Positions 57,666 to 64,000 of a DNA stretch of 64,000 nucleotides are shown here, piece by piece. The notes under the pieces are model-generated. The model saw only the letters and a program-made list of their open reading frames with translations, did no database searches and was not told where the DNA came from. Each line of letters starts with the position of its first letter. Position 1 is the first letter of the stretch. The stretch covers positions 1 through 64,000 of the forward strand of contig DATAVR010000012.1 of the NCBI GenBank assembly GCA_036267635.1, in the 5' to 3' direction. The DNA is from JADGRB01 sp036267635 (GTDB lineage Bacteria; Myxococcota_A; Polyangia; Fen-1088). A program made the position numbers and the translations under genes.

Positions 57666-58807
57666 GCGGGCGGCAGCGGGGGGTTGGACGCGTGCGCGCG
57701 GCCGCGTGGGCCTTCTCCTTTGTCGTGGCGCTGGGGTCGCCGATCGTGGCCGTCGCACAACCGGCGCCGCCGTCTGCCGCCGCGGCGCCGTCGATCGAGA
57801 TCTTCGTGGTGGCCGGGCCCGAGGTCTACGATCGGCTGCGGGCGTTGCTCGATCGCCGGCTCTCGGCGCTGGGGGCGACGAGCTGGTCGCGCGCGGAAGA
57901 GGTCGCGCCCGGCGACGTCCTCGCTACGTCGCCGAGTCACGCGCTGCGCTGCTGGATCGATCTCAGCGACAGGCGGCGCGCCCGTCTCACCTTCGCCGCC
58001 CGCTCGGGCGAGCGGTTCCTGGTGCGCGACTTCGAGCTGTCGGGCGATCTCGACGAGATCGATCGCGCGGCGCTGGCCGAGGTGATCGAGCTGTCGATCG
58101 GCGCGTTGCTCGAGGATGAGCGCGCCGGCCTCTCGCGCGGCGAGACGCAAGCCTTGCTGGCGCGCCGTGCGGCGCGCGCGCCGGCCGCGCCCGTCGCGGC
58201 CGGTCCGGCGCCGCCGCTGCCGACGGGCGGACAGTCGCCGCTGCTCGACGCCCCGGCGCCCGTCCTCCGCGAGCCACGCCTCGATTTCGGCGTCTTCTAC
58301 GCCGCGCAGGCGGTCGCCGCCGGGCTGCCGATCGACAACGGGCCCGGTCTTTCGCTGGCGATCTCCCAGCAGGGCTCGAGCCTATTCGGTCGAGCGATCG
58401 TCTCGGCCGGCTGGCTGACCGTCCAGTACCTCTTGCCCGAGACGGTCAGCGGCACGGCGGCGCGCGTCGGGCTCGAGGGGGTCGCCGCGCGCTTGGGAGT
58501 CGAGATCGGTTCGCGCCGCTGGCGTCTCCGCGTCGGTGCCGGTTGGGACTTCGTCCACGTGTCGCCTGAAGCGGAGAGCGCCGCGCTGGCGCTGGTCGCT
58601 TCGCACTGGAGCACGACTCTGTCTTTGCAGGGCGCGGCTCGCGCCGCCGTCGCCCGGTTGGGAGGCGCGCGACTCTGGGTCAACGTCCTCGCCGACCTGC
58701 TGCCGACGGCGGTCGACTACGGCGTCGCGGCCGGCGGCAGCTTCCAGACGGTGTTCTCTCCCTGGCGCGTTCGCCCCGGGATCGCCCTGGAAGTGACGTT
58801 TCGCTAG
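57662..58807 (+). CDS. Exported envelope protein of the sigma/anti-sigma operon
   Basis: The start is GTG 57662, overlapping the anti-sigma stop (GTGA); GTG 57692 is an alternative. The 381-residue product has a signal peptide (FSFVVALGSPIVAVAQ). An N-terminal alpha/beta domain (IEIFVVAGPEVYDRLRALLD ... LSGDLDEIDRAALAEVIELS) is followed by a Pro/Ala linker. The C-terminal half alternates polar and hydrophobic residues like outer-membrane beta strands (LDFGVFYAAQAVAAGL, SLFGRAIVSAGWLTVQYLLP, FSPWRVRPGIALEVTFR). The final FR is a typical beta-barrel C-terminus. It is likely an outer-membrane target or sensor of the system; no family is recognised. Confidence 0.78.
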   Translation: MSGRQRGVGRVRAAAWAFSFVVALGSPIVAVAQPAPPSAAAAPSIEIFVVAGPEVYDRLRALLDRRLSALGATSWSRAEEVAPGDVLATSPSHALRCWIDLSDRRRARLTFAARSGERFLVRDFELSGDLDEIDRAALAEVIELSIGALLEDERAGLSRGETQALLARRAARAPAAPVAAGPAPPLPTGGQSPLLDAPAPVLREPRLDFGVFYAAQAVAAGLPIDNGPGLSLAISQQGSSLFGRAIVSAGWLTVQYLLPETVSGTAARVGLEGVAARLGVEIGSRRWRLRVGAGWDFVHVSPEAESAALALVASHWSTTLSLQGAARAAVARLGGARLWVNVLADLLPTAVDYGVAAGGSFQTVFSPWRVRPGIALEVTFR

Positions 58808-58868
58808 CCCGAGCTGGAATCGCCAGCCGCGTCATGAGGGAGGCACCCCGAACCGGGCTCGCCCGTAA

Positions 58869-58974
58869 CTAATGGAATTCCCAAATAAATATTTTCCTTA
58901 CCTGTGGTGATTCGTATTGATTGAACCTACCGCGCGCGTACTCTTTGGGCTGGCAGTCCGTCCGGGAGGTCGAT
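58869..58974 (+). promoter_or_regulatory. AT-rich promoter island
   Basis: The stretch 58872-58925 is far richer in A and T than anything nearby (includes AATAAATATTTTCC and TATTGATTG). It lies just upstream of the coiled-coil protein gene, with the ribosome site GGGAGG at its end. A promoter for that gene is the simplest reading. Confidence 0.45.
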
Positions 58975-59826
58975 ATGCGCGGGACGTCGTTCATTGCGGT
59001 GGGGGTGGTGGTGGTCGTCTCGGCGGCTGCATCGCGCGCGTTCGCTCGCAAACCGATGTCGGAGGAGGCGCAACGCCGGGTGCTCCTCGAGCAGCTCGCG
59101 GCGGCGTCGGCGGAGATCGCGCCGCAGGAAAGGACTGACGGCGATCTGATGTACGCGGCGATGCGCCAGTGGCGCGGTGAACCGCGCGGGAGCGCGGCGG
59201 TCGACAAGGCGCTCGCGCAGTCGAAGTCGGACATCCGCCACGACCGCAAGCAGCTGGAGGAGCGGGTCCGCTCGATGTTCTGGCGCGACCCGTTCTCGAG
59301 CGAGGTGGTCCCGGTCCGGAAGCAGGACCGCGATCTGTTGCAGGACCACGCGGCACGGATCGCGCGGGGCCATGGCGATGCGGGCGACGACGAGCTTTCC
59401 CGCGTGCGGGCCGATCTCACCGCGGCCCGGGCCGAGAACGCGCGTTTGCGGACCGAGCTGGCGCAGGTGCAAGGGGAGGGAAGCACGTCGGGCGGCGACG
59501 CCGACGCGCAGGCCGAGTGCGTCGCCCCGAGCCACCACCTTCGCGTCGGCCGACCCGACGGCAGCGGGCACTCTCACCGCGGCGGCGGCTATCTGGAGGC
59601 CTTGAACTCGTCCTCGCCGGTGCACCACCGTCGGTCCGGAGCTCCGAAGCGCACGCGGCAGCCGAGCATCCCCAGCGCCCCCGCTGGGCCGCCGGCTGCG
59701 CCCGCGGAGGCGGTCACCGGTCCACCCGCCGGCTGGCACAGCAGCGACCCGCGCGGAATCATCATCGTCCCGATCGAAGCGCCGGTCCCGATCCACGCCG
59801 ACAAGCCGTCCGCCCGCGCGCACTGA
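58975..59826 (+). CDS. Exported coiled-coil and Pro-rich protein
   Basis: This 283-residue protein has a signal peptide or anchor (TSFIAVGVVVVVSAAASRAFA). A helical region contains a DRKQLEERVRSMFWRDPFSS segment and a coiled coil (SRVRADLTAARAENARLRTE). A disordered His/Ser/Pro-rich C-terminus follows (SHHLRVGRPDGSGHSHRGG, PSAPAGPPAAPAEAVTGPPA) and ends in a short hydrophobic strand (GIIIVPIEAPVPI). The ribosome site GGGAGG supports ATG 58975. No family is recognised. It may belong to the preceding sigma-factor regulon but has its own AT-rich promoter region. Confidence 0.72.
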   Translation: MRGTSFIAVGVVVVVSAAASRAFARKPMSEEAQRRVLLEQLAAASAEIAPQERTDGDLMYAAMRQWRGEPRGSAAVDKALAQSKSDIRHDRKQLEERVRSMFWRDPFSSEVVPVRKQDRDLLQDHAARIARGHGDAGDDELSRVRADLTAARAENARLRTELAQVQGEGSTSGGDADAQAECVAPSHHLRVGRPDGSGHSHRGGGYLEALNSSSPVHHRRSGAPKRTRQPSIPSAPAGPPAAPAEAVTGPPAGWHSSDPRGIIIVPIEAPVPIHADKPSARAH

Positions 59827-59862
59827 CGCGCGCGCGCATTGGCGCCGGGGCCCTCCGGCATT

Positions 59863-60585
59863 TCACCGGCCGGCGCCCGAGACGAGCTGCCGTACGAATT
59901 CGGTCGCCGGGTGTGCCGCCAGCTCGGAGAGACGGCCGCGCTGTACGACGGCGCCGGCTTCCAGCACGACGACGTCACCGTCGAGGGCTTCGACGTCGGC
60001 GCGATCGTGCGTCACGACCACCGTCGGCAGCGCCCAGGCGCGCAGGCGCTCGCCGAGGAGGCGCCGCGTGTCGCGCCGGATGGAGACGTCGAGCGCGGCG
60101 AGCGGCTCGTCGAGCAGCAGCGCACGCGGCCGCGACGCGAGCGCGCGGGCCAGCGCCACCCGCTGGGTCTCGCCGCCCGAGAGCGCCTCGGGACGCCGCG
60201 CCGCCAGCGTCTCGGCGTCGAGCTGGCGCAACGCTTCGCGCGCCGCCTGCAGGCGCTCCGCCCGAGAGCGCGCCGCGATCCCGTAAGCGACGTTCGAGAG
60301 CACGTCGAGGTGGGGGAAGAGGGCATAGCGCTGGGGAAGGAAACCGATCCGTCGCCCTTCGACGGGGACGTCGATGCCGCGGCCGGCGTCGTAGAGCGCC
60401 GCGCCGTCGAGCATGACGTGTCCGCGCCGGGGTCGGCTGGCGCCCAGGATCATCATGAGCGTCCGGGTCTTCCCCGCGCCGTTTGGGCCGACGATCACCA
60501 GCGGCACCTCGGTCGCCCGGAAGGCGACGTCGATCGCCAGCGCACCGGCAGTGCCGTGCAGGTCGACATCGAGCACGGTGGTCAT
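59863..60585 (-). CDS. modC: Molybdate ABC transporter ATP-binding protein
   Basis: The 240-residue ATPase has Walker A GPNGAGKT, Q-loop FLPQRYALFPHLDV, signature LSGGETQRVALARAL, Walker B ALLLDEPLAALD and H-loop VVTHDRAD. It lacks the C-terminal molybdate-binding domain of long ModC proteins, ending soon after the ABC domain. It is the third gene of modABC, with its start overlapping the modB stop (ATGA). It powers molybdate uptake at the inner membrane. A tungstate or sulfate-type role is excluded mainly by the ModA-like binding protein. Confidence 0.88.
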   Translation of the reverse strand: MTTVLDVDLHGTAGALAIDVAFRATEVPLVIVGPNGAGKTRTLMMILGASRPRRGHVMLDGAALYDAGRGIDVPVEGRRIGFLPQRYALFPHLDVLSNVAYGIAARSRAERLQAAREALRQLDAETLAARRPEALSGGETQRVALARALASRPRALLLDEPLAALDVSIRRDTRRLLGERLRAWALPTVVVTHDRADVEALDGDVVVLEAGAVVQRGRLSELAAHPATEFVRQLVSGAGR

Positions 60586-61409
60586 CGCCGGACTCCCGCG
60601 CGGATCGCCACCAAGAGCGCGAAGGCGACCACCACCAGCAAGAGCGACAGGCTCTGCGCGGTGCGGAGGTCCGATTCCAGCGCGGCGTAGATCGCCAGCG
60701 GCAGCGTCTGGGTCCGCCCGCTCATGTTGCCGGCGAACATCAGGGTGGCGCCGAATTCGCCGAGCGCGCGCGCCCAGCTCATCGCCGCGCCGCCGGCCAG
60801 GCTGGGCCAGGAGATGGGGACGGCCACGGTGGCGAGGAGGCGCGGGCGGGAGGCGCCGAGCGTGCGCGCCACCAGGAGGAGGTCGGGATCGAGCCGCCGA
60901 AAGGCCGCCACCGCCGCCTGCACGTAGAAGGGCGCCGCCACGAAGATCTGCGCGAAGATCACCGCCGCGCGGCTGAACGGCAGGCCGATTCCGGCGGCCG
61001 CCAGGGCCGGGCCGAGCAGCCCCCGGCGACCGAACGCCAGCAGCAGCGCCACGCCCGCCACCGCAGGGGGCAAGACCACCGGCAGCTCGACGATGGTCTC
61101 GAGGATGCGCCAGGGGCGGGTCGACCGCCGGGCGATCACCCAGGCGAGGGGCGTTCCGCAGACGAGGATCGCGAGCAGGCTGAGCGTCGTGGTGAGCAGG
61201 GTCAGGCGGAGCGCCGGGAAGACCAGCGGATCACGGAGCCCGGCCAGCAGCTCGCGGGGCGTCGCCGCGAAGACCAGCGCGGCGAGCGGGAGCGCGACCA
61301 GCAGCAGCAGCAGACCCGACAGGAGGCCGATCGCAGCGGGCCAGAGGACCGTCCCCAGCGAGCGGCCGCCGGCCTCGGTGAACGGCGGGGCGTTCGCAGC
61401 GCCGTTCAC
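60582..61409 (-). CDS. modB: Molybdate ABC transporter permease
   Basis: The 275-residue permease has about six membrane helices. The ABC-coupling EAA-type motif lies in ARTLGASRPRLLATVAVPIS, followed by SWARALGEFGATLMFAGN, the signature of ModB/CysT-type permeases. LPVVLPPAVAGVALLLAFG is also typical of ModB. The start is GTG, overlapping the modA stop (GTGA); the end overlaps modC (ATGA). Confidence 0.92.
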   Translation of the reverse strand: MNGAANAPPFTEAGGRSLGTVLWPAAIGLLSGLLLLLVALPLAALVFAATPRELLAGLRDPLVFPALRLTLLTTTLSLLAILVCGTPLAWVIARRSTRPWRILETIVELPVVLPPAVAGVALLLAFGRRGLLGPALAAAGIGLPFSRAAVIFAQIFVAAPFYVQAAVAAFRRLDPDLLLVARTLGASRPRLLATVAVPISWPSLAGGAAMSWARALGEFGATLMFAGNMSGRTQTLPLAIYAALESDLRTAQSLSLLLVVVAFALLVAIRAGVRR

Positions 61410-62191
61410 CGAACGGGACAGGGGACGAACCCCGCCTCGCGCAGCGCCGCGACGCCGGCGGGCGAGCGGACGAGATCGACGAAGGCATGCGCGAGGGAGG
61501 GGTGGGGGGCCGCCTTGAGCACGGCGATCGGATAGGCGGCCGTCACGTTGAGCTCGGGGGGAATCTCCACCACCGCCAGCTTCCCCTTGGCGGCCCGCAC
61601 GTCGCTGCGGTAGACGACGCCCGCGTCGGCCTCGCCGAGGACGATCTTGGCCAGCACCTGACGGACGTTCGCCTCGCGGGAGACGATCCGGGCCTGCACG
61701 CGCGCCGCGAAATCGGGGCCGTACTTGGCCGCGGCCTTCTGGAGCACCTGGGCGGTGTAGGCGCCGATCGGGACCTCGGGGGCGCCGACCACGATCCGCT
61801 CCGCGCGCGGGAGATCGGCGAACGTCTTCAGCGTGGCGGCCAGGCCGCTGCGGACGGCGACGACCGGTTCGTTGCAGGCGAACAGCGCCGGCTCCACGGC
61901 CAACCCGGCGCTCCGGAGCGCGTTCATGTGTCGCTCGTCGGCCGAGGCGAAGAGATCGGCGGGCGCGCCCTGTTCGATCTGCGCGCGCAGCTCTTGACTG
62001 CCGGCCGCGTTGGCAATCACGTGCGCGCCCGGGTGCTCTTTCTCGAACCGCGCGGAGATCGCGGTGAACGCCTCCTTGAGCGACGCGGCTTCGAACACCA
62101 GCAGATCGCCGGGCGGCGCCTTGGCCGAGACCGCGGCCGCGGCGCCGAGGGTGAGACAGAGCGCGATCGCGCGGGTCGTGGTCCGCAGCAT
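61406..62191 (-). CDS. modA: Molybdate-binding periplasmic protein
   Basis: The 261-residue binding protein has a signal peptide (AIALCLTLGAAAAVSA). The ModA pattern is clear: FEAASLKEAFTAISARFEKE, NAAGSQELRAQIEQGAPADL, FASADERHMNAL, GAYTAQVLQKAA, GEADAGVVYRSDV and AYPIAVLKAA. The oxyanion-binding Ser residues lie in AASL and GSQE. It starts nine bases after the sensor kinase stop on the same strand, so it may share that transcript. Confidence 0.93.
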   Translation of the reverse strand: MLRTTTRAIALCLTLGAAAAVSAKAPPGDLLVFEAASLKEAFTAISARFEKEHPGAHVIANAAGSQELRAQIEQGAPADLFASADERHMNALRSAGLAVEPALFACNEPVVAVRSGLAATLKTFADLPRAERIVVGAPEVPIGAYTAQVLQKAAAKYGPDFAARVQARIVSREANVRQVLAKIVLGEADAGVVYRSDVRAAKGKLAVVEIPPELNVTAAYPIAVLKAAPHPSLAHAFVDLVRSPAGVAALREAGFVPCPVR

Positions 62192-62200
62192 TCCCCTGTT

Positions 62201-63448
62201 TTACCCCGAGGCGGCGGCGGGAGGGGCGTCGAGCTCGACGTCGATCGCCGTCCCGGCCCCGGGGGTGGAGGTCAGCTTGAATCGGCCGCCGCGGGCCCGG
62301 ACTCGCTCGCGCATCCCGACGATCCCCAGGTGGCCGTGCGCCGCGGCTTCGTCGAGCATCGCGGGATCGAAGCCGCGGCCGTCGTCCCGGATCGACAGCG
62401 CGACGCGGCTGCCCGAATGGACGAAGCAGACCTCGACCCGGCGGGCGGAGGCGTGGCGGAGCGCGTTGGTGATCGACTCCTGCACCACGCGAAAGCAGGC
62501 GATCTCGGTGTCGGGCGGCAGCCGGACCGCCGCGCCATGATTCGGTTCGTCGGCTCGAAGCGCGATCTCCAGCCCAGAGACCGCCGCCTGCCCATCGAGG
62601 TAGACGCGCAGCGCGGAGACCAGGCCCACCTCGTCGAGCAGCGGGGGGCGCAGATCGACGGAGATCCTGCGAACTCGCGAGAGCAGCTCGTCGACCAGGG
62701 CGACCGGCTCCATGCGGGGGTCGTGGACCGCCTGCAGCTCAGACCCCTGCTGGCCGAGCTGCAGGCGCAGCTTGAGCGCGGTCAACGTCTGACCGAGCTC
62801 GTCGTGCAGCTCGCGCGAAAGGAACCGGCGCTCCTCTTCCTTGGTCGCCTCGAGCTGTCGGTGCAGCTGGCCAAGGCGCTCGTAGGCGATCCGGACCGCG
62901 CGCGCGTTGGCCTCGACGTGGCGAATGACGAAGTCGATCACCGTCATCAACAACAGGGAGAGCAATGAGGAGGTGGCCCCCATCCGGATCCAGTTGCGCA
63001 GGCGATAGGGATCGGTGTCGGCCACGGTCAGCGTCAAGAGATGGCGCGAGGCCAGAAAGCCGATGCCGAAGTAAGCGGTCGCGGTGATGGCGATGATCGC
63101 CAAGCCGATCCGGCGGCTGGCGCAGATGAGCCCGAGGACGGAGAACGTCGCCAGCGAGACGCTGAGCCCGGCGGTGAGACCGATCCGCCCCAGGAGGAGG
63201 ATGCAGGTGCTGCAAGCGATGGCCAGCATCAGCAGAGAACGCGCCACGAGCGATCCGCGCAGGAAGCGACAGAGCGGGAGCAAGACGGCGACCGCGATCA
63301 GCACCAGGTCGTCGAACCAGGCGCGCGTCCCCGATCGGAACACGAACGTCACCACGACCACCGGCGGAGCGATCAGCGCGGCCGTGGTCAGCATCCCCAG
63401 CCGAACGTTCTCCCTCCAGGCGTCGGGCGTCGGGCTGGTGGCGGCCAT
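62201..63448 (-). CDS. NarL-type membrane sensor histidine kinase
   Basis: This 415-residue kinase has an N-terminal membrane domain of about six helices (residues 18-175) with almost no loops, so it may sense membrane or small-molecule signals. A coiled coil leads to the HisKA_3 dimerisation domain with phospho-acceptor His215 in LSRELHDELGQTLTALKL. An HATPase domain follows (FRVVQESITNALRHASA, IRDDGRGFDP, GHLGIVGMRERVRARGG). The gene is divergent from a LuxR-type response regulator across 82 bases, its likely partner, and runs into modABC with a nine-base gap. Confidence 0.92.
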   Translation of the reverse strand: MAATSPTPDAWRENVRLGMLTTAALIAPPVVVVTFVFRSGTRAWFDDLVLIAVAVLLPLCRFLRGSLVARSLLMLAIACSTCILLLGRIGLTAGLSVSLATFSVLGLICASRRIGLAIIAITATAYFGIGFLASRHLLTLTVADTDPYRLRNWIRMGATSSLLSLLLMTVIDFVIRHVEANARAVRIAYERLGQLHRQLEATKEEERRFLSRELHDELGQTLTALKLRLQLGQQGSELQAVHDPRMEPVALVDELLSRVRRISVDLRPPLLDEVGLVSALRVYLDGQAAVSGLEIALRADEPNHGAAVRLPPDTEIACFRVVQESITNALRHASARRVEVCFVHSGSRVALSIRDDGRGFDPAMLDEAAAHGHLGIVGMRERVRARGGRFKLTSTPGAGTAIDVELDAPPAAASG

Positions 63449-63530
63449 CTCTACCCTGTCGACTCTACCTCTGAACCCCAGGCGACGAAGAACCCCCGGC
63501 GTTTGGGTGTATGCTGAAAGAGGCTTCGGG

Positions 63531-64000
63531 ATGCGGGTGCTACTGGCGGACGATCACGCGTTGGTGCGGGCAGGGATTCGCGCGCTCTTGGTGGCGCTCC
63601 CCGAGGTGGAGAGCGTCACCGAGGCGGGGGACGGCCAGCAGGCCTTGGCGCTGCTGCTGGAGACCCGGCCGGACGTGGCGCTGATCGACATCGGCATGCC
63701 GGGGTTGAACGGCCTCGAGCTGGCGACGCGCGTCTCCCGGGAGGCGCCGGGCACGCGGCTGGTGATCGTGTCGATGCACGGCACGCCGGGGCACGTGGCG
63801 CAGGCGCTGCGGGCCGGGGTGAGCGGTTACGTGCTCAAGGACGCGGCCGCGGACGAGCTGCCCGTGCTGCTGCGCGCGGTGATGCGGGGCGAGACCTATC
63901 TGTCGCCGGCGATCTCCAAGCAGGTCGTCGACGGCTACCTCGGCCGGACGCCGGCCGCCGGCCCCGGCGACGGCGAACGGGCGACGCTCGAGGTCCTCAC
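63531..64000 (+). CDS. NarL/FixJ-type response regulator (3' truncated by window edge)
   Basis: The receiver domain is complete: acidic pair in LLADDHALVRAG (Asp7, Asp8), phospho-acceptor Asp53 in LIDIGMPGLNG, Ser/Thr switch in VIVSMH and Lys in YVLKDAA. The frame continues through RGETYLSPAISKQVVDGYLG into a linker and remains open at base 64000. The LuxR-type helix-turn-helix domain expected next lies outside the window. The start ATG 63531 is 82 bases from the divergent histidine kinase start. Confidence 0.92.
   Translation, partial: MRVLLADDHALVRAGIRALLVALPEVESVTEAGDGQQALALLLETRPDVALIDIGMPGLNGLELATRVSREAPGTRLVIVSMHGTPGHVAQALRAGVSGYVLKDAAADELPVLLRAVMRGETYLSPAISKQVVDGYLGRTPAAGPGDGERATLEVL

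Noticed and set aside
1..64000. tRNA, rRNA, insertion sequences, prophage or defence genes
   Set aside because: No cloverleaf, rRNA-like stretch, transposase, integrase or toxin-antitoxin pattern was seen while reading both strands; a dedicated RNA search was not possible.

Overview
The window is very GC-rich and gene-dense, with no gap between genes above about 300 bases. It looks like a chromosome segment of a myxobacterium (Myxococcota). The clues are a MYXO-CTERM-like sorting tail on the first, truncated gene, a Hanks-type kinase next to TPR/PEGA proteins, Cys-rich surface lipoproteins, and many lipoproteins whose lipid anchor is joined to the functional domain by a long Gly/Thr-rich linker with an 18-base period. 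I see no rRNA, tRNA, CRISPR array, insertion sequence or phage gene. Coding runs on both strands in short, tightly coupled operons with many ATGA, GTGA and TTGA overlaps.

Layout. 0-1.3 kb: MYXO-CTERM tail, MgtC family protein, DNA-3-methyladenine glycosylase I. 1.3-10.1 kb (minus): Cys-rich lipoprotein, peptide deformylase, then a lipoprotein / TPR-PEGA / serine-threonine kinase / lipoprotein run that may be one transcript. 10.2-18.2 kb: aldo/keto reductase and dienelactone hydrolase, LigA, a PilZ protein with a C-terminal membrane anchor, RNase HII, a TPR protein and an FHA-GGDEF diguanylate cyclase. 18.4-21.9 kb: L,D-transpeptidase lipoprotein, PEGA-like partner and a lipoprotein. 21.9-34.1 kb: a plant cell-wall degradation island, with a GH44-GH30-GH3 operon, a divergent secreted GH3, a small unknown helical protein and a pair of lipid-anchored GH43 enzymes. 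A GH53 galactanase lies at 53.3-54.9 kb. The predicted substrates are beta-glucan or xyloglucan, xylan, arabinan and galactan.

34.3-44.4 kb: small secreted proteins, a DUF2911 protein, bshC-bshA (bacillithiol synthesis), a large secreted PIG-L deacetylase, and a small membrane protein / Na+:solute symporter / DinB operon. 44.5-47.4 kb: an SDR and a bufferin-type RiPP cluster, made of a six-Cys precursor with four CKG motifs, an MNIO (DUF692) enzyme and a DUF2063 partner. 47.5-51.7 kb: a very large DUF3857/transglutaminase/TPR protein. 51.7-53.3 kb: three consecutive damaged genes. 55-59.8 kb: a propeller lipoprotein divergent from an ECF sigma factor / anti-sigma / envelope protein operon. 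59.9-64 kb: modABC co-oriented with a NarL-type sensor kinase, and a divergent response regulator cut by the window edge.

Three systems stand out. The first is the bufferin-like metallophore cluster, with a hairpin between precursor and enzyme. The second is the set of lipid-tethered polysaccharide hydrolases sharing the same repeat linker. The third is a sensor kinase apparently transcribed with molybdate uptake genes. All functional calls come from reading motifs in the translated sequence; no database search was run.
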